This document shows positions 8,987-21,770 of a stretch of 64,000 bases of DNA, one piece after another. Positions within the stretch are counted from its first letter, which is position 1. The number at the start of each line of letters is the position of its first letter. The stretch is from Lycium barbarum (lineage: Eukaryota > Streptophyta > Magnoliopsida > Solanales > Solanaceae), in the NCBI RefSeq assembly GCF_019175385.1, contig NC_083338.1:93889777-93953776 (forward strand). Direction: 5' to 3'. The position numbers and the translations under genes are program-made. The notes under the pieces were generated by a model, which saw nothing but the letters and a program-made list of their open reading frames with translations, had not been told where the DNA came from and did no database searches.

Positions 8987-11900
8987 ATGGAGGCCAAGTT
9001 TGGGGGAAAGATTCACCAGTTTTATGGTCCAGTTGTGCCAGATTTGGGGGCAGGTGGAAAAAAGGCTATGGAATGGGACTTAAATGATTGGAAGTGGGAT
9101 GGTGATTTGTTTACAGCTGCTCCACTGAGTTACGTGCCGTCTGATTGTCGGAGCAAACAGTTGTTCCCCATAGGATCAGATATTCCTGGTGTCTCCAATA
9201 GTTCTGATGAAATGGCATTGGGATATGACAAGGGAAGGAAGGAATTGGAGAAAAGGAGACGGGGTGTTGTAAGTGAAAGTGATGATGAAGCTCCGTCGCT
9301 TAATTTAAAGCTTGGTGGGCAGTTGTATCCAATAATTGAAAGTGAGGAGGAAAAATGGGAAGGCAAGAGTGGGAAGAAGACTAAAGTTGCTGGGCCTTCT
9401 TCGTATCGTTCAGTATGTCAAGTTGATGATTGTCAAGTTGATTTGAGCAATGCTAAGGATTATCATCGACGACATAAAGTGTGTGATGTGCATTCTAAAG
9501 CTGCTAAAGCTTTGGTTGGAAATGTTATGCAGAGGTTTTGTCAGCAGTGCAGCAGGTTAGATTTCAACTAGGCTTTCTTTGATTATCTCTACTGGTAGCA
9601 GCCTATTTAGTATTGGTAGAATTATAACTTTGGGTAACCTTGATTCGTTGGTTTTTTACAACAAGAAGTAAACGGTAGTTGGTAGCACTATCTTATAGCA
9701 TACTTGTCTATGTTTGATGTAATGTGTCCTGATCCATGATACTGCAATTATCTGAAAATATGTTTGGATCTGATTGAGTTTTGGTTGTTTTTGAGTACCT
9801 TTGGGCAGGTTTCATGTTCTGCAAGAGTTTGATGAGGGGAAGCGGAGTTGTCGTAGGCGTTTAGCAGGTCACAATAAACGGAGAAGAAAGACACATCCAG
9901 AAAATGTAGCTAACGGCGCCTCTGTGAATGATGAGCAGGGTAGTAGCTACTTATTAATTAGTTTGCTGAGGATACTGGCGAATATACACTGTAAGTGTCT
10001 AGCCAAACCACACTTGTCTTTGCATTTTTAGTATAATTTATTTTTACTGCGGAAAAGACATACAACCAAATTGATTAGTTACTAGCTATAGTGTAAGGCA
10101 TGCTTATAGGCTCCCTCAAGTGTGATGGTCAGAGTTCCATAATGCACGTTCTGGGGCAAGCGCTTGATGTACTTTGAACTAACTGAATATCCAACGGAGA
10201 ACAATAAAGGAGAAATATAAGACCCAAGGCATGGGATATAGCCCCACTGGCTCTTATGTGCGTAGAGTGGAGAGAGAGGAATATGAGATCTTTTGAAAGG
10301 GTCGAGAATGATTTTGTACATATGAAGAGTAGCTTTGGTGTCTTAGTTTCTTTTTGGTGCACCCATGAGGTACTCGTATGTATAGATGATTGGGTGACTT
10401 TCGTAGAGAACCAATTTTTAGTCTAGGTTTCTCTACCAGTTGCTGTACTACTTGTATATGGGGATTCACACAACTTTAATAAAATTATATACTTTATAGA
10501 GAAAAGCCTAACTGGGATATCCATAAACGTTACAGCAAAACTTTAGCTGTGAGTAGTTCGTGACTTGCATGTTTCTTCTAGGATATAGATTCTTTTTGTT
10601 GAAGACATAATTAAATGAATAGAAGTTTTCTCTCTAACAACTTAAGCTTTTAGATGAGTTGGTCACACATTTTAACATGGTATCAGAGCAGACAGATGTC
10701 TTAGGTTCGAGTCTCACCGTCACCTATTATTAAAAAGAATTCCTACTTGGCTCATAAAAAAGAAGCAAACCTGCACCTGAGGGGGCGTCTTGAAAACAAA
10801 TAAAAGTGTGCTTGCTCTAACAACTTAAAATTTTAGATGAGTTGATCACACACTTCAACATCTATGGCAAATCTTGGACTTGTTGAGGGTATATATTTGA
10901 ACTATGGGATAGCAATCCTTAATTCATCAGGAATTGTACATTGATTACAAGATGTGGACAAGACAATGGAAAAATTAAGAGATTCTAGTTTTTCTGCCGA
11001 ATTGAGAAAACTTACTAACACAAATGACGACGACGACAACAACAACAACAACAACAAGCCCAGTATAATCCCACCATGTGGGGTCTGGGGAGGGTAGAGT
11101 GTACGCAGACCTAACCCCCACCTTGAAAGGTAGGGCAACTGTTTCCAAATACTAACACAAATGATCATGTGAATATTTGCTAGCAGTGCTGATAAGTAGA
11201 AACTTTAGAACCATATTCTCTGGAAAGATCGAAGTAAAATTTTCACCACCATAATTTATGTTGGTGATAACAATAGAATGGTCTCGTCAATGGAACCTAT
11301 CTTGTTGACTAACACCTTAACTCCGGAGGAACTTTATTTTCTTTTTGAAACTTTTGTATGTGAAATTTCTTTGAAATTTTGTAAGTGCATACTAATGATT
11401 GCATGCTATTACTTGACGCAACTTTAGATTGGCAAACTAATTTTTTGCAACTTACTTACAAGCCTTGTCAAGACATGCTTTGAAGAAGTTGTTGTGTAGT
11501 TACTGAAGGAAAGGACAAATTGCCAAGAGTATTGCAGGTGTGACCCATCTATTCCAATGTGCAGCCTATTCCCTGACTGCCAATTATTGTTGGAAAGTAT
11601 TCCTGTTAGAATTATATCTGAGGGGTGGCCATTCTTTACTGGAAATTAGACTTTAGAATAATTGTCTGATGATATATAATCAGGAGACTTGGAATTTTTG
11701 TCCTGAGTGTCAGGCACAAGTAGACTGTAGGTCGAGATTATTACTCTTTTTGGTGTTCATTCAGGTGAGCTTCTGAACACTTGTTTGTTAAGGGTGTTTG
11801 AGAAGACATTATTTTTTGTTGTATGTGGGGGCACTGAGTGAGTGGTCATAACTTTAACCTGGTTTGGGAACTTTAATCATGTCCAAAAGTAACTTCCACC

Positions 11901-14900
11901 AAATACTTGTTTAGAGTTAATCTGAATTAGCGTTACAACTGAAAAAAGAGGAATTGTTTGTTTGTTGCCATTCACATTCACTGATCAGGAATAGAGGAAA
12001 AACTATAGCATCTCATGAGAAGCTTTTAGGATCAGCAAGTGAGATACTCTATTTAAATGCTTTACTGTGTAGCAATAGTTTTTATCTTTCTCAAATATGC
12101 TGAACTCAAGACTGTTCTGATAAACCTTTAACGTAGAGGATGAGTACTACTTAATGGAGTTCTAATTTAGATGAAAGGTGATTTTGACCTTCCAAAGTTG
12201 GTTTTAGGTTAAACATCACCCAAATAACCTGGAGCAGAAGGAATTCATTAGAACCACAATTAGCATCTAAGGGTTTTTGTCGATTTCTTGCGGTTTGTAG
12301 TGTTAATTTTTATATGTTGCCGAGTATCCTGAGTTAATCCTGTTGGAAGGTTATTGACGTATTTATGTGGAAGATGTATGCATGAAACCTTTAACTTGTG
12401 ATAATACTCCTTTGAGATTGAGCTTAGCTTGATGCAGTTGGGACTTCTTGATTAGATTAGGGAGTTTTTTTTTTTTTGATTAAACATTGTCTCCATTGAT
12501 CATTTATGTGCAAAAAGTTACAGTATTGAGTTTGGCATCCCAAACTTTGTACATGATCATTGAGCTGAGCCTAAACTACTAAGACTAACCAAAACATAAT
12601 AGAAAGTAGACTAATCAAGGGGGATCATAGACTATTTGAGAAGGTTTTGCTTGTCTGATCCTAAATGATGGAAGGTTCCATCTGTCCATATTAATCAAGC
12701 CCTTGATGTTGTTAGGAGGATCAGCAAAAGAGTTGAACACTTGGATTTCATCAAATCTATGGCTCAGGTTAGCCAAATCTGTCCGCAGGTTGGTTGGCTT
12801 CCCTAAAGCAGTGGTTGATTGTAAATCCATGCTCTTCAACTAAACTCTGAATGTCAGCTATGTTGTTAGTTATTCTCCAAGGTACTTTCCACTCCCTTCT
12901 TACACATTTAGTTATTAGAAGGGGGTCTGTTTCACCCCAGACTGCTCTGTAGCCATTGTTAGAGCACCATTACATTCCAAAAAGCATGGTTGCTGCTTCA
13001 GCCATGTTACTTGTTCCAACTCCCAAAGGTATGGAGTATGCAAATATGAACTTTCCATTGCTATCTCTGACTATGCCTCCACCTCCACAAATTCCTTCTA
13101 TGCAACTCCCATCAGTATTGATGTTGACAGTTTGTGCTCTTGGTTTTATACTTTTATCCATCTTACAATAGTACTAGTTTTCTATTGGATTGTTGCATCA
13201 CAAGCTCGACAAATTTCCCTCCAGTTTTCTCCTATTCTAGCTTTTCCAAACTTGTTACTGGTTACCTGCACAAGGAAAGATAGAATATTAGTTTTTGTTC
13301 TATAAAAAGAAGGGGTGATGTTTTCAAATTTCTTGCTACATCTGGATTTCCACAGCTCCCAACATATGATCATTGGAAGGACTCTAGTAATGAACTTAGC
13401 AATGCTGTTGAGTAATTTGAAGTTCCACCAACTCAGGAGTAGAAGCTTCAGGCTTCTATTTCTGTGATCAATACCAAGAGGATTAGCAAAATAATTCCAG
13501 ATTTTCCTTGCATGCTCCCCTTTATTGATAGGTGTTCTATCTTCTGCTTCTGTATTGGTGTTGTTGGGATTACTGCAGCAGTGACAAGTAGCACCTGTAT
13601 TGATCCCAAATCCTGAAACTTTTTCCTCAGTGGAAAGTTTATCTTTAATAGCCCTCCAGTTCAGGAAAGAAATCTTGAAAGGAATATCCTTGTGCCATAT
13701 GCAGTTGAAAGTTGTCATTTTCCCTTACTTGTCTTAAAAAGTTCCATTGGTTGTCTCTCCTTTGTTATGGTACAATTGGTTTCTCTTTTTTCTCCATCTA
13801 GTATGATATCTTCTGGGTTGGAGGCCTGCTTGACAAATCTCTTTTTGGTTTTCTTCAATTGGCTATTACTCCTCGCATCAAAATTGACTAGGTTGATAGT
13901 GTCAATTTCCATTTCTGTGTCATTTTTATTATTTCTTTGTTGGGCATTGCTCCTCAGTGTCCTGATGTCAGAGTTGTCTGCTGTTTCTTTTCTTTGTCTT
14001 TTGCTCTTATTTTTCCTTTTCCTTCAGACTTTGTGCCATATTGTGGTTCTGATCTGGGACTGTAGTTCAACTGCCCGGTCTTGATTGTTACTCTGATCTC
14101 CTTGGTTGGCATTCTGTGTCATTTCTTCTTCTTCATTTGCCTCTTGTAACACATTGAAGGAGTTGTTGTTTCCTTTCCTGTTGTTGCCATTCTGTGTTAT
14201 AGCATTGCTTGATTGTTCTTCAGTCTTGTTGTTTTCCTCGTAAATACTTCTTTTCCTCGTAAATACTTTGTTCCTTTTCATTGCTGTATTGCCCTCTTCC
14301 TTTTCTCCTTTCAACATTTGTCCACCCCTCCTTGGTATTATTGTGGGTGTGAGATCCTGTAGATTTCTTTTGAGCTGCTTCAATAGGTGTTCCAGTAGCA
14401 TTGTTCTTCTGCCTGTTGGTGAAATTATTGGTGTTTCTATCCTTGTTTCTCTGTCCTACTGGTTATTCATAACTAGTAGATGGAATAGCTTTTCAATTTC
14501 TTTGCAAGTTTGGGTTCAACATACAACATCTTTCGTCAGAGTGTCCCTGGACTTGACAGTGGAAACAATAAGATGGCATTGCTTCATATTCCACTTTTTG
14601 ATCAAATTTTCCAACTTCCCATATTGATTTTTCTAATCTCTACCTGTATCTCATGGAGAAGTATTGTAGGAAGGTCACTCTCTACTCTTAATTTAGCAGT
14701 AGTGGGTCTAGTTTTGGTAGTTGTTGCCTTATCCATGACAAGGGGGTGCCAATAGGACTAACAATTCTACAAAGAGCATCCCATAATAGTGCCAAGGTAA
14801 TTCAGGCAAATTAATCCAAACTGATGCTAAAGTGGTTTCAGCATCAGGTTTGAAATTTGTGGTCCATTTCAAGATTTTCATAGTCGTATCCTTGTCCAGT

Positions 14901-17900
14901 TGAATAAAGTTCCTTGATTGGACATTATTGAAATCATCTTCATTGTCTAAATCTATGAAAACATGGTACTTATCTTTAGCTCCAATTTTAGCAGTGCTCT
15001 TGAGTTGAATAGCCTTGTCAAAAGCTGTTCTGATTTTGTCAATCGAAGGCTGACTCTGGCAAATCTCCCAACAGTTGTCCATTGGCATGTTTCGGCTAAG
15101 AGTTTGTGTTCTTCATCTGTAAAAATTACCACAGCTTTTACATTAATCATCTCGTAATTTCTTGGTGGTAATCTCACTCTGAGCTTGGTACGATTACCCA
15201 CTTTGTGCCCTAATGCTCCAGCATAGGCAGGATTTTGGATTTTGGGGGTTGAATCTTCAGATGCCATGGTGTTGTTGTTTTGCGTAGTGAGGGAAAACGT
15301 AGTATTATTTTCTCGGATGAGTTCTGGGTCAGGGGGATCTGGGGGGTGAGTCAGATGGGGACCAGATAGTTCATCGGAGCGGTTCATGGTGCCGGAAATT
15401 GAAAGGATTCGACCGTTGGTGATTTGGAAATAGCCGTTACTAGCTGGAATTTGGGATAGAGGGGTAGAGAGAAGCGGGAGCTTCATTAGGGAGCCTTTTG
15501 GTGGTAGTTAAATCCCTGCAAACATTTGGGTACCACAGAAATACTGATAATATGTGCAGATGCATAATGCTGCCCTTACTATTTTGAGATTGGTGTTTAT
15601 GTGCTGAGGAGTTATTTTCTGTTTCTCCTGTTTGAATGAATGCAGCCAATAACTCAGATCAAACTAAGGATCAGGAACTACTGTCCCATCTGCTGAGAAA
15701 CCTAGCTAGTCTAGCTACTGCAACTAACGAGAAGAATGTTCCTGGCCTGTCGTCTTCATCTCCAGATCTACGAAAGGCAAGGACATCTGGGGGGAATTGT
15801 ATCAAGGTTTGGAACTTGATCTAAATGTTTGGTATTGACCCTGTTATCTGTGCAACTTCTAACTGTTTTGATTTGCAGGACTCTCCTCAGCCAGCTGGGC
15901 AATCCTCGAGTATACCTGCACAAGAAGTGAGAGAGAAGAGAGTGGGAATGAGCAGTGCTGATTGTGGGATTCCGCAAAATCATTCTGTTTCACAACCTGA
16001 TTCTTTCTGCTGTATAAAAGAAAGCATACCTTCCAATGCAAATGTTTCAACTGCTTCGCTTGCAGGGACAAAATTGAATAACATTGATTTGAATAACAGC
16101 TATGATGATTCTCAAGATGGTATTGGAAAGCTTTATAAACCTGATGCCATTGCGAACCTAGGTAATGGATATCCTGGATCTCCTCTATGGTTATCTCAAG
16201 AACCTCATAAGTCAAGCCCTACGAGGATAAGTGGGAATTCAGGTTCCACCTCCACCCTTTCGCCATCTAATTCCAGCGGGGAGGCTCAGGTAGAAGTTTG
16301 TGCTATTAGCCTATTATTGCAGTTTTCTATCATTTTGAGATGCAGTTTGTTTAGTTGTCTTCCATTCTTTTGTAGGACCCTAACTGTTATATCTTTATTT
16401 GCTCTAAAAGTATATCAGATCTATTCATCCTCCTTTAATGGTATTTGCATCTGTTGTATATTTTTTGCTGGGTCTTTCCATACTTTGTTTTCTATATTTA
16501 GGAACAGTAGGTGTATATGATGCCTATACGAACATAGAGTAAGTTCAGCATGACCCTTCTCTGTGGTTCCACTTTTTGCACCCTCCCTTTAGAACTTTTT
16601 GGTTATTGGATGACACTAGGCCTCGTTTTTTGAGGAAATAGAGGAAAGCAACATCACACTTGCAATGGTTTCTATTTGAAAGTTGGACCACTTGCTGCTT
16701 ACAGATTTAATTAGATACTTTGAAGATAATAAAGTAACCCTGGAAAAGAGAAGGAAAGCATGAGAAAAGGGACATTTTGTCCATACAGCAAAGCAGTGGC
16801 AAGCCGGCAATCGTGCCATGGCCCACCACCAGCACATAGAATCATAGATCATACATAGATATCTAGCTCGAAATTTTGTTCTCTTAGTTGTAATCAATCT
16901 TCAATCTACTAGCAAGCATTGGTAACCGCAAATGACTGGCACTGCACTCCCTAAATCTTCATTCATAAGTGCTTGAATCCTCCATCATTATCCATTTTTG
17001 CTTCGGAACTGAACTAGAGCAAGAACCTATAACCCAGACATCTTAAGATCTAGTATTCCTTTGTGCCATTTCTTGTTTGTTCATTTCAACAAATTTAGCA
17101 CATAACTGTGCTGTCAAGTTGCCAGAGAACTGGTTAGGCGTGTGCGCTTATTTGTAGACTAGGGCCCCCTGTTTGAATCCTTACTCTCGCAGCCATTGTC
17201 TGTAACAGAAAATGCTCATATTCACCAGGAGAGATTTACAATTTGGTTCATCTGTACTTTGGTAGAAAAGGCGTATATATACTGCACTCTTGGCCTCTTT
17301 TAGTGGTAGATAAATGCAGAGAAGAATGTTCCATGAATTAGATTCTTAAGACTTGATAGAGCACATGGCCAAAAGATGATTTGCCTCTTAACTATAGCTC
17401 TTGGCTGATTTTCAGAGTCGCACAGATCGAATTGTTTTTAAACTCTTCGGGAAAGATCCTAGTGACTTCCCTACGACCTTGCGAAAACAGGTATTTTGGT
17501 ATTCTTGCTGTACTATAGTGTGCCATTACAACTTTCACATTTTCTTCTATCTTCTCAATGTGCACCAAATTTTATTTCTTTCTGAACAATTTGCAGATTC
17601 TGGATTGGTTAGCGCACTGTCCTACAGATATTGAAAGCTACATTAGACCTGGATGCATCATATTGACAATGTATCTTCGGATGGATAAATCTTTATGGGA
17701 GGAGGTAACCTCTTTTCATTCTTGGATTATGTAATGTAATTCCGTGGGAGGAAGAAGTGTTGCTACTTACAAATAGAAAAAGATATTGGTCTGATTGGCT
17801 TTTATAAGTTATTTTCACATTCATCAAAAGGTAGGCACTTCCATGGACATAGGCTCTTGGCAATGCAGACACACCCACTGACTACGCTAGAGCTCTACCT

Positions 17901-20798
17901 ATGTAATATAATAAATTCTAAAATTTATATATTTATGTTAAATTTTGAGTCCATTGCCACAAAGGAACGGTGGGTGCCCACTCGGCAGCCTGTAACTTGA
18001 ATTCTTGGATCGACCTCTTCACAGTGCATGCATAACTTTAGAAATGGAGCTGATAAATGAGTTTGTGATGTTGGATTGCCTGATGTTTAAATCAGGGACG
18101 GTTTCTGTAACAATTATTTCATCAAAAAAAAAAATCAGGGACGGTTTCTGCTTAGCTGCTACTGATTGTGTTACCCGCAAGATGTTCTTTTGCCAGCTCA
18201 TGCTGTTAATATTTTAGCGAAATAAATGTAGCACCTAATAGTTCTCCCGTTGCAGCTTTATTGTGATCTTAGCTCTAGTTTGACCAAACTTCTCAATGCA
18301 TCCGCTGATTCATTTTGGAAAACTGGATGGATTTATACTAGAGTGCAGCATCGTGTGGCATTTATTTTTAATGGTATATATTCTGATCCTTTGTTGTGTT
18401 CTTGCTATGTTTTTGTTCTGTTGTTTCCTTATTGTCTTCTACTACCACTTATGTCTCTGCTAGGAAAACTGAGAGTTTGTTTTTCTACTATAGGGCAGGT
18501 TGTTCTGGATACTCCCTTGCCGGTTAAAAGTCATAGAAGCTGTAGGCTGTCAATTATCAAACCACTTGCAGCATCCTTCTCTAAGGAGGTTCAGTTTTTG
18601 GTTAAAGGCTTCAACCTATCTCAACCAACTACAAGGTATCTTTAGCAGACATTGAATTTTTCATCCTAGAATAACTAGATCATGCTTAACTAATGAACTT
18701 ATTTTGTCATATGCACGTCCTGCTAAAGGTTACTATGTGCCCTGGAAGGGAAATATCTTGTGCAAGGTAGTTGTACTGATATGATGGGTGGAGTTGATTC
18801 TTATATTGAGCATGAGGAGATGCAGTCCCTTAGCTTTCCTTGTCTTATGCCAAATATTGCTGGCAGAGGGTTCATTGAGGTGAAGTGATTTTTCTCTTCC
18901 TTAGTCCTATAAACTGTTAATGTATCTGCTTGTCTCCACTTTTGCGGAGCCATGGTTTACGTTGATTGGAGTTAGATGCTCTTATTTACTGCTTCGTCTA
19001 ATACCCTCAGTGTTACGCTCCACGTAGTTTTACTGAAGGACTTCAAGGTAAGGATCTGCTTTTGGTTCTTATGTGGCGAAGGAAACACAGACATAGTTTG
19101 ATGAATGCTCATTTACATTTCATATTTATTTTTAATTGATAATCTGTTTATTTATGAGTTCATATAACTTGGATATTGTTATATCATCTTATAGGAAATT
19201 GCTTAGATCCCTTATTATAGACCATGTATAACTTTCCATTTGACCAAGACTTCAGGTTTGAACTTCTTGCTCCAGATGAGCTAGTTGACTGAAGTAAAAC
19301 CTCTATATCAATGGCTAGCACTCAAGTCTGCTATATATGATACTCTTTATTCGGTTCTGAAATGTTGGTTGCATGTTTTGGCTAGGTTGAGGACCATGGT
19401 CTTTGCAGTAGCTTCTTCCCTTTTATAGTTGCAGAGGAAGACGTTTGTTCCGAAATTCGTACGCTAGAAAGCATTATTGAGGTTGCCGAAACAGCTGATG
19501 GTTTCCTGGGAGGAGCTGAGGAACAAGCTAAGGACCAAGCTTTGGACTTTATACATGAGATGGGTTGGCTGCTTCACCGAAGTCACTTGAATATTAGATT
19601 GGGTCCTGGTTCTGATTTGAATCTCATCCCTTTTGGACGGTTCAAGTGGCTTATTGAGTTCTCTACTGACCGTGCCTGGTGTGCTGTTGTGAAAAAACTG
19701 TTGGATATTTTCTTCAATGGCATTGTAGATGTAGGAGAACACTCATCACTTGACATAGCTTTGCGGGAGGTTGCGGTCCTTCACCGAGCTGTAAGGGGAA
19801 ACAGCAGGTCCATGGTAGAAATGCTCTTGAGATACTGTCCTCATGGAGTACTTGACAAATCAGGGGTAGAAAAGCAGCAAGGTCATGGTGGCTACTTGTT
19901 TATACCTGATTCGGTGGGTCCTGGGGGTTTGACTCCACTTCATATAGTTGCTTGTCTGGATGGGTACGAGAGTCTTTTGGAGGCGTTAATTGATGATCCT
20001 GGGCAGGTATACCCTTTAATTTATTATGTGCATTTTCCTGTAGTTATGTTGATGAATGACAGTCCCTTAACCTAGAGAGGAAGAAGTATGTTGAGAAAGT
20101 GAAATGAACTATGGTCTTCTCTTAGACTTACTTTCTGAAGTTAAACGTGTTTCATCATTGTCATAAGTTAAATGAGCTCTCTAACCAGCATCATCGTCAA
20201 ATGATGGCTGTCAGTTTGATGACTGAATTGGTGGCACTGATACAAGTACAAGGAGAGGATGTTTGTGGCATAGAACTGTTCTTTTTATTTTTGGGTTCCT
20301 TATTATTTTCAAGGTACTAAATATTGTTTCCTTCAGATTGGAATGGAAGCTTGGAAAAATGCCTGTGACAGTACTGGATTGACACCCAATGATTATGCAT
20401 CCCTGCGAGGTCATTACTCATACATTCATATCGTCCAGAAGAAAATCAATGAGAAGTCAGGCAGTGGGCATGTTGTTGTCAATATCCCTGGTACTTTGTT
20501 GAGCAGCAGCTTCAAGCAGAAACTAGGAGATAATAATAAGTCGGTAAATGTTGGTAGTCTACAAACCGAGAAGTCTTTGAGGAAACCAGTTCAAAGACAT
20601 TGCAGACAGTGTGAGGGGAAATTCTATAATGGAAACATGGGAACAACAAAAGTTGCAATATACAGGCCGGCGATGCTCTCAATGGTGGCAATTGCTGCCA
20701 TCTGCGTGTGTGTAGCTTTGCTATTCAAAAGCTCACCAGAGGTTCTTTACGTGTTCAAGCCATTCAGGTGGGAGCAGTTGAAGTATGGTTCCAGCTAA
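8987..20798 (+). CDS. SPL1-like: SPL1/SPL12-like SBP-box transcription factor with ankyrin region and C-terminal membrane segment
   Basis: Eleven exons join in phase: 8987-9555, 9809-9990, 15646-15806, 15879-16289, 17416-17490, 17597-17704, 18256-18373, 18494-18635, 18729-18879, 19386-20006, 20337-20798, giving 3,000 nt (999 aa), normal for the large SPL1/SPL12/SPL14 class. The SBP domain (residues ~142-220) has Zn1 ligands C144, C149, C166, H169 and Zn2 ligands C185, C188, H192, C204. Its basic tail with KRSCRRR doubles as nuclear signal and DNA contact, and exon 1 ends inside it, as is usual for this family. Exons 10-11 carry the ankyrin-like region, and a hydrophobic segment ([18 protein letters not shown]) precedes the [11 protein letters not shown] end typical of SPL1/SPL12. 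I chose the Met at 8,987 because its MEAK start and the [10 protein letters not shown] motif fit the family. SBP proteins bind GTAC cores; SPL1/SPL12 act in heat tolerance of inflorescences in Arabidopsis. No miR156 site was seen, as expected for this class. Confidence 0.93.
10597..10861 (+). mobile_element. TRIM-like miniature LTR retrotransposon in SPL1 intron 2
   Basis: Two related ~75-80 bp terminal repeats (10,597-10,677 and about 10,786-10,861) share 'aacaactta..ttttagatgagttg.tcacaca.ttcaaca'. The left one is followed at once by TGGTATCAGAGC, a primer-binding site for initiator Met tRNA; the right one is preceded by the purine-rich 'ctgaggggg'. No coding capacity. No matching target duplication was found. 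Confidence 0.65.
11025..11150 (-). mobile_element. SINE fragment, solanaceous TS-type 3' body and (TTG)n tail
   Basis: On the minus strand it reads '..gtctgcgtacactctacc..ccccagaccccac..' and ends in a TTG repeat, the 3' body common to TS-type SINEs of Solanaceae. The tRNA-derived 5' half with A and B boxes is not recognisable, so it is 5'-truncated or decayed. Confidence 0.65.
12970..13718 (-). pseudogene. LINE ORF2 3' end: zf-RVT domain and RNase H (broken)
   Basis: The stretch 13,182-13,718 reads a zf-RVT (reverse transcriptase zinc-binding) domain: a Trp-His-Lys entry motif, [11 protein letters not shown], then CHCC spaced cysteines, followed by the hydrophobic '[17 protein letters not shown]' block. 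After a frame break, 12,970-13,161 reads the start of a plant-type RNase H ([27 protein letters not shown]). Further stops occur toward the poly(A) end. Confidence 0.8.
13715..15484 (-). pseudogene. LINE ORF1: DUF4283 and CCHC zinc knuckle (broken)
   Basis: The start at 15,484-15,486 lies on the target-duplication boundary, so the true ORF1 start has been lost and this ATG is made by the junction. The DUF4283 domain spans about 15,200-14,760 with [21 protein letters not shown] and the [12 protein letters not shown] segment. A frame change follows, then [14 protein letters not shown], a CX2CX4HX4C zinc knuckle at about 14,530-14,575. A long Asn/Gln/Glu-rich linker (14,401-13,720) runs into the ORF2 remnant. 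ORF1 products of this type bind RNA. Confidence 0.8.
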
Positions 20799-21770
20799 AT
20801 ACTAGTGTAATGGTTGTACAAGAATGTAGAGATAGATACCCATGACTTTCTCTTCACAGTTATATAATTTGGAATATATATTTTATTGTCACTATATTCC
20901 ATTTGTAATGTAATTTATTAGAGGAGCTCTTACTAGTTATGGTTATTGTTTTTTCGTGTGGATAGTAGAATATGTTGATGCATCTGCAAGTTCGCGGAAA
21001 TATGTAGTCAAATTATATGGAATTTAATGCAAATTGTTTGCAGACTGCATTTCAGCACACAATTTTTCTGCTAATTTTGCTATTCCAGTTTGGACGGAGT
21101 TTGCAATATTTCAGTTTAGCTACTTGTGCCCCCCTATTTTGTTTAATCTCATCTTCAGCTTCCGCTAGTTTCTGACTCGAGAAAACAGAGCATTAGCTTA
21201 TTTTCCTGATCTGAAAATTTAAACGGTCATTTTGGTTTGAGGTATAAGAAAAAAGTTGAAACACGAGGTGTTCATAATTTTATATAGAATTGACATAGAA
21301 GCTCCTTATATCAATGGTGGTGTGATGAAGAAGACAGCTGGTGAGTTTTAAAAGAAAACACAAAGAAGAAAAGGGATGATAATAATAAGGAAAAAGGAAA
21401 AAGGAAAAAAAGAAAAGAACGAGATTGAAACACTTACCACTGAGTTGGTTTAGCGAGTGATTTTCCAATTGAGAGATTTTGAGATCAATTTTCCTCGCCA
21501 GCAACCTTCTCAGTCAGAACTCGTTGGACGGGATTTGCCAAGTGCTGTTTACTGCGTGGTTTGTTGGCTATTGTACTTGGAGCAAAATTTACCCAGCTTG
21601 CATGTAGTTTATATATATAAAAAAAACATTTTAGAAAGACTATAAGATACGTGCTGTCTTTATGCTACAAATTCAATTGCTGTGGTGTGATTTATTTTAC
21701 TTTAATAATAATACAGAAGATAATACGATAAAGTGTGTAATTGAAAATTCACGTTAAATTGGGGACCTCA
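20799..21770. other. 3' UTR of the SPL1-like gene and intergenic DNA
   Basis: The first ~130 bp after the stop look like a 3' UTR (AT-rich, 'aatatatattttattg'). Beyond that I see only AT-rich sequence and short low-complexity ORFs. Confidence 0.4.

Larger units (their letters stand above)
12465..15484 (-). mobile_element. L1-type LINE, 5'-truncated and internally deleted, in SPL1 intron 2
   Basis: The minus strand reads ORF1 (DUF4283, then a CCHC zinc knuckle) directly joined to the 3' end of ORF2 (RT zinc-binding zf-RVT domain and a plant RNase H). A poly(A) tail appears as T13 at 12,465-12,477. A 9-bp ATTAGGGAG repeat flanks it at 12,456-12,464 and 15,485-15,493, fitting a target duplication. 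Endonuclease and reverse transcriptase (about 3 kb in a full element) are absent, lost at a joint near 13,715. It is antisense to the host gene. Confidence 0.85.
9991..15645 (+). other. 5.7-kb intron 2 of the SPL1-like gene, a transposon-rich intron
   Basis: The donor GTAAGT follows exon 2 and the acceptor TGCAG precedes exon 3; the split Ser codon joins in phase. It holds a TRIM-like LTR pair (10,597-10,861), a SINE tail (about 11,025-11,150) and a LINE (12,465-15,484). The remaining ~2.2 kb (9,991-10,596; 11,151-12,464) shows no gene. The LINE lies only 161 bp from the acceptor. Confidence 0.85.

Noticed and set aside
10678..10700. tRNA-like 'tggtatcagagcagacaga..gttcgagtc'
   Set aside because: It is a retroelement primer-binding site next to an LTR end; no cloverleaf can be drawn.
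13692..14755. Plus-strand ORFs in SPL1 intron 2
   Set aside because: Antisense shadows of LINE ORF1; composition is the complement of the Asn/Gln-rich linker.
8987..20798. miR156 target site in the SBP gene
   Set aside because: No match noticed in the exons, and the SPL1/SPL12 class is not a miR156 target.
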